A DNA stretch of 64,000 bases from assembly GCF_011761265.1 (NCBI RefSeq), contig NZ_JAAOZB010000002.1, forward strand, positions 310,001 to 374,000, written 5' to 3'. Source of the DNA: Microbacterium halimionae (GTDB taxonomy: Bacteria; Actinomycetota; Actinomycetes; Actinomycetales; Microbacteriaceae). The translations under genes were made by a program, and so were the position numbers. Shown piece by piece: positions 43,162 through 52,142 of this stretch (positions are counted from its first letter, which is position 1; every line of letters starts with the position of its first letter). Under the pieces are notes generated by a model. The model saw nothing but the letters and a program-made list of their open reading frames with translations, made no database searches and was not told the DNA's origin.

Positions 43162-44057
43162 TACTTGACTCCTGTCGCTGCGATGCCCTGCACGAAGTAA
43201 CGCTGCAAGCTGAGGAACAACGCCAGTACAGGCAACATCACGATAACGGCGCCCGCCAGCACAATGCCATAGTCGGTGACGTTCGACGACGCCTGGCTCG
43301 TCGTCGCGAGGCCCACAGGCAGCGTGTACGTGCTTTTGCTTTGCGCCACCACGAGCGGCCAGATGAAGTTGTTCCACGAAGCGAGGAAAGACATGATCGT
43401 CACGGTCGCGACCGCTGGTCCAGCCAGCGGCATGAATATTCGGAAGAAGATCCGCCACTCGCCCGCACCATCGATTCGTGCCGCCTCGATGAGTTCGTCG
43501 GGGATCGACAGCGCGTACTGCCGCATGATGAAGATCGAGAGGGGTAGTGCAACTGACGGAAGCGCGATGCCCAGCAGGGTATCTGCGAGACCGATGTTGA
43601 CAGTCACGATGAACTGCGGCACAAAGACGGCCGTATACGGAACCATCAAGCCCATCATGACGGCGCCGAACGCGAGCTTTTTCCCAGCGAAGTCGAACTT
43701 GGCGAGTGCGTAGCCTGCCGCCGATGCGGCGACGATATTTCCGCCGACCACTATCGCTGCGACCACGATGCTGTTGCTGAGATAACCGCCGAATCCTTCA
43801 CTGCTGAAAAGGCGCACAAAGTTGTCGAATGTCACCTGGCTCGGGAACCATGCGCCCGGATCCGCCTGCATATCGTCGAGGGTGCGAAGCGATCCGCTCA
43901 CCACCCAGAGAAAAGGCAGCAGGGTCAGTGCGGCGCCAACGACCAGCGCCGCGTAGAGCAGAGCAACCGGCAGGCGACGTTTGCGCGGTCGACGCTCATC
44001 GGGCGTGACCGTCAACTCGGGCATGTGTTCTGTGACCAGTTCAGCGATGGCGGTCAT
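43161..44057 (-). CDS. Carbohydrate ABC transporter permease (MalG type)
   Basis: 298 residues with six predicted membrane helices. The EAA-loop signature (IPDELIEAARIDGAGEWRIFFRIFMPLAGP) marks the second permease subunit of CUT1 sugar importers. The first helix is ALLYAALVVGAALTLLPFLW. The start overlaps the preceding permease gene by 4 bp. The matching ATPase is not in the cluster, so a shared MsiK-like ATPase encoded elsewhere probably drives the transporter, as is common in actinobacteria. Confidence 0.93.
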   Translation of the reverse strand: MTAIAELVTEHMPELTVTPDERRPRKRRLPVALLYAALVVGAALTLLPFLWVVSGSLRTLDDMQADPGAWFPSQVTFDNFVRLFSSEGFGGYLSNSIVVAAIVVGGNIVAASAAGYALAKFDFAGKKLAFGAVMMGLMVPYTAVFVPQFIVTVNIGLADTLLGIALPSVALPLSIFIMRQYALSIPDELIEAARIDGAGEWRIFFRIFMPLAGPAVATVTIMSFLASWNNFIWPLVVAQSKSTYTLPVGLATTSQASSNVTDYGIVLAGAVIVMLPVLALFLSLQRYFVQGIAATGVK

Positions 44058-44974
44058 GCGCGGGGCCTCAGCAGCCGAAACTGGGCGATTGCAAAGATTG
44101 CAACGAGTGTGAGGATGACGAAGGATGCCGCTGATGACACACCGTAGTTACCGAATCCGAACTGCTGATACGTGTACAGAGCGACCGACTCGGTGGAGTT
44201 GAGCGGACCGCCGCCGGTAAGAAGATACGGCTCGTCGAACACCTGAAGGTAAAACGTCGAGAGCAAGATCGAGACGAGCAGGATCGTCGGCAGTAGCAGC
44301 GGCAAGCTGATCGACCAAAGTCGTCGCAACCAGCCCGCACCGTCGATCGAGGCTGCCTCATACACATCTTCTGGAACGGCCTGCAGGCCCGCGAGGAAGA
44401 GTAACATCGCTGTGCCGAAGTTCCGCCAGATGCCGAGGAGGATCACGACGGGCATTGCGAGGTTTTCGTCTCCGAGCCAATTTGGGCCAGCAAGTCCAAT
44501 GTTCGATAGCAGGTTGTTGACAGTGCCGTCTTGGTTGAACGCGTACTGCCAGATCAACGCAATGGCCACGATGTTCGTGACAACCGGGGCATAGAAGATT
44601 GTGCGGAACGGGCCGCGGAATCGACGGATGCCGTTGTTCAGGGCGAGCGCGAGGCTGAATCCGACGAGCATCGTGAGGGGAACGCCGACCACAACGAAGA
44701 TCAACGTGTTGAGGATCGAGCGCAAAAAAATCTTGTTACCGAAAAGGCTGATGTAGTTGTCGATGCCGATGAAATCGACATTGAACGGATTGCGGAGATC
44801 GGTGCCCTGCAAATCGGTGAGGCTGAAAGCGAGTGACGAGATCGTCGGAACGACCGTGAACAAAAGGAAGATCACGGCGAACGGCGCGAGAAAGACCCAC
44901 GCAACGACCGTGTGCCGGGCGCGCCGGGGGCGCTGCGCGAAGCGCGGCACCCTCGGCGCGAATGAGCTTGTCAT
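44054..44974 (-). CDS. Carbohydrate ABC transporter permease (MalF type)
   Basis: 306 residues with six membrane helices. The first helix follows a basic N-terminus (RFAQRPRRARHTVVAWVFLA), and the EAA loop reads VPEDVYEAASIDGAGWLRRLWSISLP. It is the MalF-type partner of the permease just downstream. It starts 8 bp after the stop of the binding-protein gene, so the two are co-transcribed. Substrate specificity cannot be read from the sequence. Confidence 0.93.
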   Translation of the reverse strand: MTSSFAPRVPRFAQRPRRARHTVVAWVFLAPFAVIFLLFTVVPTISSLAFSLTDLQGTDLRNPFNVDFIGIDNYISLFGNKIFLRSILNTLIFVVVGVPLTMLVGFSLALALNNGIRRFRGPFRTIFYAPVVTNIVAIALIWQYAFNQDGTVNNLLSNIGLAGPNWLGDENLAMPVVILLGIWRNFGTAMLLFLAGLQAVPEDVYEAASIDGAGWLRRLWSISLPLLLPTILLVSILLSTFYLQVFDEPYLLTGGGPLNSTESVALYTYQQFGFGNYGVSSAASFVILTLVAIFAIAQFRLLRPRA

Positions 44975-44982
44975 CGTGTTCG

Positions 44983-46287
44983 CTACTTCGTGCCCGTGCC
45001 GAGGTTTTCGGCGAAGGATTGGATATTGGCTGCGGCATCTTCGGGAGATTCGCCGCCTCTCACGACAGCTTCGAATTCGCTTCCGATTTGCGTCGATACC
45101 TGAGTCCAGGTCGTCGACTGCGGGAAGGAGCGGGTGTTCTGCAACTGGTCGAAGAAGGCATCGAGAAGTGGCTGATCCGAGATCGACGGGTCATCCCACG
45201 CGGACTGCACGGCGGGCAGAGAACCGAATGCTTTGTATTGCTCGACCTGGGTCTCGGGGTTGGAGAGGTAGCGAATGACCTTCCAGGCCGCATCCGAGTT
45301 CTCGCTGTCGCTCAGGACACCCCAGCTTCCGCCACCAACTGTGCCTGCGTTGTTTGCGGAGCCCTCCGGGAGTGGCGCAGTTGCAACGTGATCGGTAAGC
45401 CAGTCGTCGTCCGTGGCGCTTGTTATCTGGTTGAGCGCCCATGGGCCGGTCACCATCGCGCCGGTCTTTCCGTCGACGAAGTACGGGATCGAATCGAGGA
45501 ACATTGGTCCGTCTGGTGAGGCTACGTCCTCAGAGAAAAACGATGCGTTGTACTCAATAGCCTCGACGACCTCGGGGGTGTCGAAGGTCCACTCGCTGCC
45601 ATCCGCGCTCAGAATCTCGCCACCGTTTTGCCAGGTGTAGAGCGCAATGGACTGCCCGTTGTAGCCGTCCCAGCCGACATCCGTTCCGAGGCCCTTTTCT
45701 GCGCCGCCGGCCTCAAGCCCCTTGAGGAAAGGAACCATGTCATCTTGCGTCTTGGGTGCCGTCGCACCACCGGTTTCCGCGAAATCTTTGCGGTAGACGA
45801 GCGTGCGTGTGAAGGTGTACCACGGCACCGAGTACGCAGTGCCGTCGACGACGCCAGCATCCCACGCACCTGGGAAGAAGTCGGTGGATGTGGCGACACC
45901 GTCCGGCACCGCTTCGAAGATTGCAGGGTCAAGGAACTGCGCTTGCGCTTCGGTGTAGAGCTGGGCGATATCGGGCGTCGTTCCCGCCGCGATGGCCGCT
46001 TGGAGTTTGGTCGTGTACTCGTCCGACGGAATCAGGGTTACTTCGACGTCGAGGTCTGGATTTGCTTCCTCAAACGGGGCGATGACGTCTTCAATGACGG
46101 TGGCGTCGCCGTCGGGTGCCCAGAGTGTGACTGTGCCCGTGGCGGGTGAGTCGTCGATAGCGGCGCCGGCTGTGGCCGTGGCCTCATCGGCCGAGCGGCC
46201 GCAACCGGCGAGAAGCAGGGTGGCTGTTGTGACGACCGCGATGCTGGCGGTGAGCCGAGCAGAGCGAGAGCGGATGATGTTGGACAC
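44983..46287 (-). CDS. Extracellular sugar-binding lipoprotein of the ABC transporter
   Basis: 434 residues from the GTG at 46285-46287, preceded by CAGGAG; an ATG at 46380 would add an unlikely proline-rich tail. The lipoprotein signal is SIAVVTTATLLLAGC. The mature part follows the family 1 solute-binding pattern (VTLWAPDGDATVIEDVIAPF, DIAQLYTEAQAQFLDP, MVTGPWALNQITSA, GGGSWGVLSDSENSDAAWKV). It is the promoter-proximal gene of the seven-gene sugar operon running to 38004. Many aromatic residues near the hinge (DGYNGQSIALYTWQNGG) suit sugar stacking. Confidence 0.92.
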   Translation of the reverse strand: MSNIIRSRSARLTASIAVVTTATLLLAGCGRSADEATATAGAAIDDSPATGTVTLWAPDGDATVIEDVIAPFEEANPDLDVEVTLIPSDEYTTKLQAAIAAGTTPDIAQLYTEAQAQFLDPAIFEAVPDGVATSTDFFPGAWDAGVVDGTAYSVPWYTFTRTLVYRKDFAETGGATAPKTQDDMVPFLKGLEAGGAEKGLGTDVGWDGYNGQSIALYTWQNGGEILSADGSEWTFDTPEVVEAIEYNASFFSEDVASPDGPMFLDSIPYFVDGKTGAMVTGPWALNQITSATDDDWLTDHVATAPLPEGSANNAGTVGGGSWGVLSDSENSDAAWKVIRYLSNPETQVEQYKAFGSLPAVQSAWDDPSISDQPLLDAFFDQLQNTRSFPQSTTWTQVSTQIGSEFEAVVRGGESPEDAAANIQSFAENLGTGTK

Positions 46288-46418
46288 GCAGGACTCCTGG
46301 GGGTGAGGGGTGGAGCGGTGAGTGGAACAGGACGGTGAAGTGGGCCCGGGTTTTTCGGGGGATGTAGCGAAATAGGACAACTGGGCTTGAAGATGAAGCT
46401 AAAGAGGGGGCATTACGC

Positions 46419-46436
46419 ATTTGTTACGGCGCAAAT
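46419..46436. promoter_or_regulatory. Possible operator of the sugar operon
   Basis: The 18-bp site runs ATTTG-TTACGGCG-CAAAT, an imperfect inverted repeat with 5-bp arms. It lies about 130 bp upstream of the binding-protein start in the otherwise empty stretch 46288-46495. The region is AT-rich compared with its surroundings. A ROK or other regulator could bind here, but the match is short and may be chance. Confidence 0.25.
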
Positions 46437-46495
46437 AAGAAGAATTTCGGCGCTTGTAGCGTTATTATCCGCGACCGTCGTTCAGCACTAGCCGT

Positions 46496-46911
46496 CTACT
46501 TCGCGCGGAGGGCGCGAATCATCTCTTTTAGCTCTGAGACTTCCTGCTGAAGCACATCTGCCTGGGTCGATTTCGCAGCGGGCGAGTCCTTTGAATCAAT
46601 CGAGACCTTCTCGACGATCCACGAGGCGAAGGCGCGCCACGCCCCGTCAGCAAACGTCTGAATGCTGCGGCAGTGGTTTCGTTCAGGGTCACGTGCAGCC
46701 AGACCCGCTCCGTAATGAGGAGGCGTACGACGTAGTCCACGGCGAATGTGAGCCATGTTGCCCAGAGCACTCCATCGGTGGGAAGGGCGACGGCCCTTCT
46801 TGGCTCGGTCAAAATCTGCACTGCGGCGTAGTCAACGAGAAAGAGCACCGCCGCGCCCATCAGCGGCCATTCGGCAGCTTTATCCCAACGATCGATCCGT
46901 CTTCGGTTCAT
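46496..46911 (-). pseudogene. Potassium channel remnant with internal deletion
   Basis: The N-terminus (IDRWDKAAEWPLMGAAVLFL ... FAVDYVVRLLITERVW) and the C-terminus (FASWIVEKVSIDSKDSPAAK ... EVSELKEMIRALRAK) match the intact channel at 35546. Everything between them, including S3-S4, the pore with TVGYGD and most of S6, is gone and replaced by a short unrelated joint. The two ends are in different frames. This is a dead copy of the channel, beside the second HNH gene. Confidence 0.85.
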
Positions 46912-47034
46912 GCGTATTCGTTCCCTTTTACTGTCGCTTTTCCGCTCACCTGCATGCACCCGGTCATGATTTCGTGCTCGATGTCGTCGCATCCTCTGCT
47001 CCCCAAAATGCTCTTGAGAAAGTTGCCCACATGG

Positions 47035-48395
47035 GGGCTTTTTAGGCTGTTTTGGGATGGTCGATGTCGGAGGTATGTTCGATACTTGAGTCATGTCAGA
47101 GAACACGACCACACAACACTCACCCGGGCAACGCACCCGGGCTGAGATTGTGTTGTCGGCAGAATCTCGGCTCGCGCAGATCGCGCAGCTGCAGGCAGGG
47201 TTGGCAGAAGATTTCGCCGAAGGCGGGCGTATGGCACTCGCTGAGATGCGTCTCATTCCGTCGCGTGAGTCGCGGGAACGAGAGATTCCGATGCGATCCA
47301 TGGCTGCAGAATTCGCGGCGGCATTGCGGATGTCGGATCGCACGACGCAGAATCGCATCGACGAGGCGATGGACGTCACCGAGCACTATCCCGAGACGTT
47401 CGCATCGTGGAGCGCAGGTCGCATCTCGGAACGACATGTGCAAGAAATACTGCGGGCAGGCATAAACCTCACGGATGCCACAGCCAAGGCCCGATACGAC
47501 CAAGAAGTGGTAGAGGTCGCTGAGGCCGAGACACCGGGACGGTTGCGAGGGTTTGCTGCAGCTCTGGCGGAGAAGGCGCAGCCGCGGACGCTCGAGGAAC
47601 GCTTCGAAGACGCGAACGCGACCCGCACGGTGCGACTGTTCGACCTGGCGGATGGGATGAGTTCGATCCAAGCGGTGTTGCCCTCAGTGCAGGCACATGG
47701 GATCTTCAACCGGCTCACGCAGCAAGCCCGAGCGTTGAAAGACTTCCGGGCGGGGCGATCGGATTACGGCACGAAGCTCCGCGCCGAGGATGAGCCTGTG
47801 GTGGATGATCGGCGGACGACGGACCAAATCCGGGCCGACCTGTTCTCCGACATGCTGCTCACGTCGGTTCCGAGCCTCGATCCGCTCGCGGGTGACGACT
47901 GTGGTGGGCTCGGGGCGATCCGGGCGATCGTGCAGGTCACGGTCCCCGCCACGACGCTCGCCGGCACGTCGTCGACACCCGCGGATCTGTCGGGGCTGAG
48001 TCTGGTTGACCCCGAGAGTGCACGACGGCTCGCGGGTACCGCGCCGCGGTGGGATCGGGTGTTCACGCGGCCCGTGACAGGCACCGTGGTTGCCGTTGAT
48101 CGGTACCGACCGAGTGATCAACTAAAGCGACAGCTTCGAGCGCGAGATCAGCACTGCCGGTTCGTGGGATGCCGCATGCCCACGCATCGTTGCGATATTG
48201 ATCACACGGTGGATGCTGCCCTCGGGGGTCCGACGCATCAGCAGAACTTGGCGCATCTGTGCCGAAGGCATCACAGCTTGAAGCACGCGAGTCGTTGGAC
48301 GGTGAAACAAGTCGACGACGGTGTGCTCGAGTGGACATCACCAACCGGGCGAAGGTATACCGACAAACCGCCAGGGGTGGCATTCGAACCAGACC
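47035..48395 (+). repeat. Long direct repeat, copy 2 (HNH gene and leader)
   Basis: Partner of the repeat at about 36390-37740, in the same orientation, about 10.6 kb away. The leader region around tgtcggaggta and the 3' part of the HNH gene are nearly identical between copies. The N-terminal ~90 codons differ much more, suggesting gene conversion of the HNH end. Confidence 0.85.
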
Positions 48396-48508
48396 CCGAT
48401 TCTCGCGTCCAGTCCGATTCTCGGGCCCACGCTGACGCCGAGAGCTGTTCGGCCGCGAGGGAGCAGTACGTCTCCGCGTCAAGTTCAGACGAGCCGGCAC
48501 CGTTCTGA
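47093..48508 (+). CDS. DUF222 HNH endonuclease family protein, copy 2
   Basis: 471 residues, paralogue of the protein at 36446. The DUF222 part (YPETFASWSAGRISERHVQ, TPGRLRGFAAALAEKAQPRT) and the HNH part (CRFVGCRMPTHRCDIDHT ... LCRRHHSLKHASRWTV) are conserved. The first ~70 residues differ (AQIAQLQAGLAEDFAEGGRM here). The tail lacks the PDLPDQ repeats and ends in a polar stretch (SSDEPAPF). It is probably an intact gene. Its leader is shared with copy 1, so both may be expressed alike. Confidence 0.88.
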   Translation: MSENTTTQHSPGQRTRAEIVLSAESRLAQIAQLQAGLAEDFAEGGRMALAEMRLIPSRESREREIPMRSMAAEFAAALRMSDRTTQNRIDEAMDVTEHYPETFASWSAGRISERHVQEILRAGINLTDATAKARYDQEVVEVAEAETPGRLRGFAAALAEKAQPRTLEERFEDANATRTVRLFDLADGMSSIQAVLPSVQAHGIFNRLTQQARALKDFRAGRSDYGTKLRAEDEPVVDDRRTTDQIRADLFSDMLLTSVPSLDPLAGDDCGGLGAIRAIVQVTVPATTLAGTSSTPADLSGLSLVDPESARRLAGTAPRWDRVFTRPVTGTVVAVDRYRPSDQLKRQLRARDQHCRFVGCRMPTHRCDIDHTVDAALGGPTHQQNLAHLCRRHHSLKHASRWTVKQVDDGVLEWTSPTGRRYTDKPPGVAFEPDPDSRVQSDSRAHADAESCSAAREQYVSASSSDEPAPF

Positions 48509-48644
48509 CCTTCGCAGGGTCGCCGCACCCACAGCTCGCGTTCCCGCGTTTGAACCGCCCACATGCTGCGGGTACGGGAGAAGATGGAGGGTACGCATTC
48601 GATTCCCGGCCCGCGCCGAACGACTCAGCCCACACGGAGACTTC

Positions 48645-49628
48645 ATGAGCACCGCACCCGCAACCCCATGCCGAGACTGGGTCATGTGGGCGGCCGCCAT
48701 TGTCGCAGCGGCTGGAGTTGTCGTCGTGCTGTGGGCGACCATCACCGAATGGGGCGGTGTCGTTCATGGAAACCCCGCGTACGCAGTGCTGCTCGGCGTG
48801 ACGCTCATCGCGTGCGTCGCCGTGCTGCTCTTCGCGTTCCTGCCGCGCAAAAACCATGAGCCCACACGGGGCCGTTGGCGAAGCGGGTGGCGCCGCGTCG
48901 TCCGCATCATTCTGGTCGTTCTCGCCATCGGGTTCATCGCGCTCATCGCATGGCTTCGCCCGCACACTGCAGAAGAACCGGCCCTCGCCGCAATGAAATC
49001 GGATGCCGCTGTCACCATCACCGAGTCGCCCACCGAGATCGTCATGACCCCCACCGGCGACCAGAGCACCACCGGGGTGTTCTTCCAGCCGGGAGCCCTC
49101 GTCGACGCCCGTGCTTACGCCGCTGTTCTTCGCCCACTCGCCGAAGCCGGCCACACTGTCGTCATCCCGAAGCAACCCCTCGGTATCGCATTCCTGTCGC
49201 TGGGGGCATTCGATGCGGCTCGGCCGCAGCATCCTGACGTTAGAGGCTGGGTCGTCGGCGGCCACTCTCTCGGCGGCACAGTCGCAGCGATCCAAGCCGA
49301 GGGTGCCGAAAGCGACACCACGGCGCCCGCCACCGGCCTGCTGTTCTTCGCCTCGTACCCCGCAACCGACATGAGTACGTCGCTCACGATTCCCGTCGAA
49401 TCGATCTCTGGCACTCAAGACGGCCTTGCCACGCCCGAGAAGATCGACGCATCGCGCACAGAGCTCCCTGCCGACACCACATTCACGATCATCGACGGGG
49501 CATCGCACGCGCAGTTCGGCTCCTACGGGCCACAATCGGGCGACAACACCCCCGAGATCAGCAACGACGATGCGCGCACGCAGATTTCTGCAGCATCCCT
49601 CGCCTTCGTCGACTCGATCGCTGACTGA
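48645..49628 (+). CDS. Membrane-anchored alpha/beta hydrolase
   Basis: 327 residues from the ATG at 48645 (CACGGAGA ribosome binding site). Three N-terminal hydrophobic helices (about WVMWAAAIVAAAGVVVVLWA, VLLGVTLIACVAVLLFAF, IILVVLAIGFIALIAW) precede an extracytoplasmic-looking hydrolase domain. The nucleophile elbow is VVGGHSLGGTVAAIQA (GxSxG), and a likely terminal histidine lies in IIDGASHAQFGSYGPQ. It resembles alpha/beta hydrolase family 5 proteins of actinobacteria; the substrate is unknown. A longer frame from 48321 overlaps the HNH gene and is rejected. Confidence 0.8.
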   Translation: MSTAPATPCRDWVMWAAAIVAAAGVVVVLWATITEWGGVVHGNPAYAVLLGVTLIACVAVLLFAFLPRKNHEPTRGRWRSGWRRVVRIILVVLAIGFIALIAWLRPHTAEEPALAAMKSDAAVTITESPTEIVMTPTGDQSTTGVFFQPGALVDARAYAAVLRPLAEAGHTVVIPKQPLGIAFLSLGAFDAARPQHPDVRGWVVGGHSLGGTVAAIQAEGAESDTTAPATGLLFFASYPATDMSTSLTIPVESISGTQDGLATPEKIDASRTELPADTTFTIIDGASHAQFGSYGPQSGDNTPEISNDDARTQISAASLAFVDSIAD

Positions 49629-49670
49629 CATCTCCGCCCGCGAGCTCGCGATGTCGGAGAGAATCGAAGT

Positions 49671-51371
49671 GTGACCTCTTCGTCGATGTTCGCCCCACCG
49701 CGTTTCGCTGATTTTGCCGCTGCAGCAGCGGGGGAGAAGCCGCTGAGCGCCAGGGCGCGACGCGCGCGGTTCTGGCAGATCATCCGCCTCGCCCGCACTC
49801 ACAAGCTCTTTCCGATTCGCCGGCTCGACTTCACCGCCAATCCCGAAACCTCGGCTCTTCGTGCAGCCCAGGCCCGCGGGCTACGCACAGCGCTCGAAAC
49901 CGCGGGTGGCGGCTTCATCAAAGCGGGGCAGCTGCTCTCGACCCGCGACGACCTGCTCCCCACCGAGTGGGTAGCCGAGCTCTCCCGCCTGCAAAAAGAG
50001 GTGTCGCCCGCTCCAACGGATGCCGTCCACGCCCTGCTCGAACGAGAGATCGGCGACCGTCGCACCACCTTCGCCACGTTCGACGACGAACCGATGGCCG
50101 CGGCATCCATCGCGCAAGTGCACCGCGCGACCCTCAAAGACGGCACCCAGGTCGCCGTCAAGATTCAGCGCCCGGGCATCGTCGCGCTGATCGAGTGCGA
50201 CATCGACATCATGCTGCGGATCGCCAGATGGATCATGCGCGGCTCGAAGCAAGCACGACAATTCGGAGCACTCGACATTGCACGTCAGTACGCCGACGAC
50301 CTCATGCGACAGACCGACTTTGGGCGTGAGGGCAGCAACCTCGAGGGGTTACGCGCGGCATCTGTCAAGGCCAACGACGGCCTCCACATCCCGAAGCTCT
50401 TCGCCGAACTCTCGACCGAGCGCGTCATCACGATGGAGTTCGTCTCCGGCGACACGATCAGTTCACTCACCCGCGGCAGCAGCTCTAACAGAGTGGATAA
50501 CGCCCTCAAGATCGTCTTGCGCAGCTTCTTGCGTCAGCTCGTGATCGACGGCGTCTTTCACGCCGACCTCCACCCCGGCAACATCATCATTCGCCCCGAC
50601 GGGTCACCGGCGCTCATCGACTTCGGCTCCGTCGGACGCCTCGACCGCGACCTCAACCGCACCGTGCAAGACCTCGCCATCGCGTTCTTGCAGGGCGACA
50701 CGAGGCGAGTGGCGGATGCCGCGCTCGAAATCATGCCGTTGGCAAACTCCGCCGACGAACCCGCTTTCCGCCGCGACCTCGCGTCTTTCATCACGAACGA
50801 GCTCGGCGACGGTTCCCGCGTCACGCTTCGGACGGTTGACCGCGCCGTCGAAGTATTCACGCGCTGGGGCACCGCGCTCCCGGCCGACCTCGTGGCAGCA
50901 GGCCGCGCCTACGCAATCTTCGAGGGCACACTTCGCACCGCAGCACCCCGACTCGACATCCTCGCCGAGTCGCGTGCTGCCGCCGAAGGGCTTATCGCAA
51001 GCCAGTTCTCACCCCGCTCGCTTGCGGGCACGATCGGCAGAGGGGCGCTCGGAATGCTCCCCGGAATGCGCCGCATGCCCGAGCAAGTCGGTCGCATCGT
51101 GGGTGACCTCTCCGACGGCAACCTCACCGTGAATATCCGCCTGTTCGCCAACGAGCGCGACCGCAAAGTGATCACCGGAGTCGTTCGCCGCGTCTCGGGT
51201 GTCACCCTCGGGGGTGCTTTCGCGATCGGCTCGCTCGTCATGTTCTCGGTTCCCGACGTGAGCGGCGGAGTGATCGCCCCGGCAACAGCGGGACTCGTGC
51301 TCGCGGGCGGCGCGGTCGCAGCCTTCGTCACTGCGGCGATCGACACGATCATCGCGCGCGGCCGCCGATGA
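49671..51371 (+). CDS. ABC1/UbiB-family atypical kinase
   Basis: 566 residues from a GTG start. The ADCK/UbiB signatures are present: KxGQ motif FIKAGQLLSTRDDLLP, ASIAQVHRA, lysine in VAVKIQRPGI, catalytic VFHADLHPGNIII and metal-binding LIDFGSVGRL. Two membrane helices end the protein (GGAFAIGSLVMFSVPDVSG region and TAGLVLAGGAVAAFVTAAI). UbiB-like proteins support isoprenoid-lipid or quinone metabolism at the membrane; the actinobacterial members are uncharacterised. The next gene begins 10 bp after its stop. Confidence 0.9.
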   Translation: MTSSSMFAPPRFADFAAAAAGEKPLSARARRARFWQIIRLARTHKLFPIRRLDFTANPETSALRAAQARGLRTALETAGGGFIKAGQLLSTRDDLLPTEWVAELSRLQKEVSPAPTDAVHALLEREIGDRRTTFATFDDEPMAAASIAQVHRATLKDGTQVAVKIQRPGIVALIECDIDIMLRIARWIMRGSKQARQFGALDIARQYADDLMRQTDFGREGSNLEGLRAASVKANDGLHIPKLFAELSTERVITMEFVSGDTISSLTRGSSSNRVDNALKIVLRSFLRQLVIDGVFHADLHPGNIIIRPDGSPALIDFGSVGRLDRDLNRTVQDLAIAFLQGDTRRVADAALEIMPLANSADEPAFRRDLASFITNELGDGSRVTLRTVDRAVEVFTRWGTALPADLVAAGRAYAIFEGTLRTAAPRLDILAESRAAAEGLIASQFSPRSLAGTIGRGALGMLPGMRRMPEQVGRIVGDLSDGNLTVNIRLFANERDRKVITGVVRRVSGVTLGGAFAIGSLVMFSVPDVSGGVIAPATAGLVLAGGAVAAFVTAAIDTIIARGRR

Positions 51372-51381
51372 CAGGCCAGCC

Positions 51382-52125
51382 ATGAGCGATATAGAAATGG
51401 CACGCATCGCCGGCGGCTCGGTGATGCTGCACGATGCACGCCGCAAGATCCGTTGGAGCGTCGACCTCGAGCCGTTCGAAATCGGCGTCTTTGCGGTCAC
51501 TGAAGAACAGCTCGCCGAAATCATCGGCGAAACGGCACACCACCCGCGACGCCCCGCGGTCGACGTGCCGTGGCTGCGCGCAATCCGCTTTTGCAACGCC
51601 GCATCGGAGTGGGAAGGCCTCGACTCCGCGTACTCGTTCGATGGTGAAGACATCACGTGGCACGTCGATTCAGACGGATACCGCCTCCCTACCGAAGCCG
51701 AGTGGGAATTTGCCTGCCGAGCCGGATCCAACGGCCCACACTACGGGCCCCTCACCGAAGTGGCATGGACCAGCGCCGACGGTGTGAGCGCGCCGCAAAA
51801 CGTCGGTGGAAAGCTCCCTAACCTCAACGGACTGTTCGACACTCTCGGCAACGCATGGGAGTGGTGCTGGGACTTTCTCGACCCCGCACGATACGGCGAC
51901 TACCGAGTCTTCCGTGGTGGCGGATTCGCCGACGACGCCTGGAACGTTCGCGCCTCAACGCGTCGAGGCGGTGCCCCGAGAATGCACCACGACGATGTCG
52001 GCTTTCGAGTCGCACGCGGCGGATTCGACACCACGAACGAAGCTCAGGGATGGTCGGCCCGCGCTGATCGCGAACGAGCCGACACCGATGCTCCACTGCC
52101 GACGGGCTGGACGCCGCGGCGTTGA
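51382..52125 (+). CDS. FGE/SUMF1-like domain protein
   Basis: 247 residues with the formylglycine-generating-enzyme fold: GGSVMLHD, FEIGVFAVTEEQLAE, GYRLPTEAEWEFACRAG, GNAWEWCWDF, RVFRGGGFADDAWNVRAS and DDVGFRVARG. The copper-binding cysteine pair that activates sulfatases should stand just before the last block, but that region reads RRGGAPRMHHDDVGF with no cysteine. It is therefore more likely a structural or ligand-binding relative than a true FGE. It is probably co-transcribed with the ABC1 kinase gene. Confidence 0.82.
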   Translation: MSDIEMARIAGGSVMLHDARRKIRWSVDLEPFEIGVFAVTEEQLAEIIGETAHHPRRPAVDVPWLRAIRFCNAASEWEGLDSAYSFDGEDITWHVDSDGYRLPTEAEWEFACRAGSNGPHYGPLTEVAWTSADGVSAPQNVGGKLPNLNGLFDTLGNAWEWCWDFLDPARYGDYRVFRGGGFADDAWNVRASTRRGGAPRMHHDDVGFRVARGGFDTTNEAQGWSARADRERADTDAPLPTGWTPRR

Positions 52126-52142
52126 TAGTTAAGAACTACGGG

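Noticed and set aside
48063-49802. 579-codon open frame on the minus strand
   Set aside because: It is antisense to the HNH, hydrolase and ABC1 genes, all of which have clear motifs. It is a GC-codon shadow frame.
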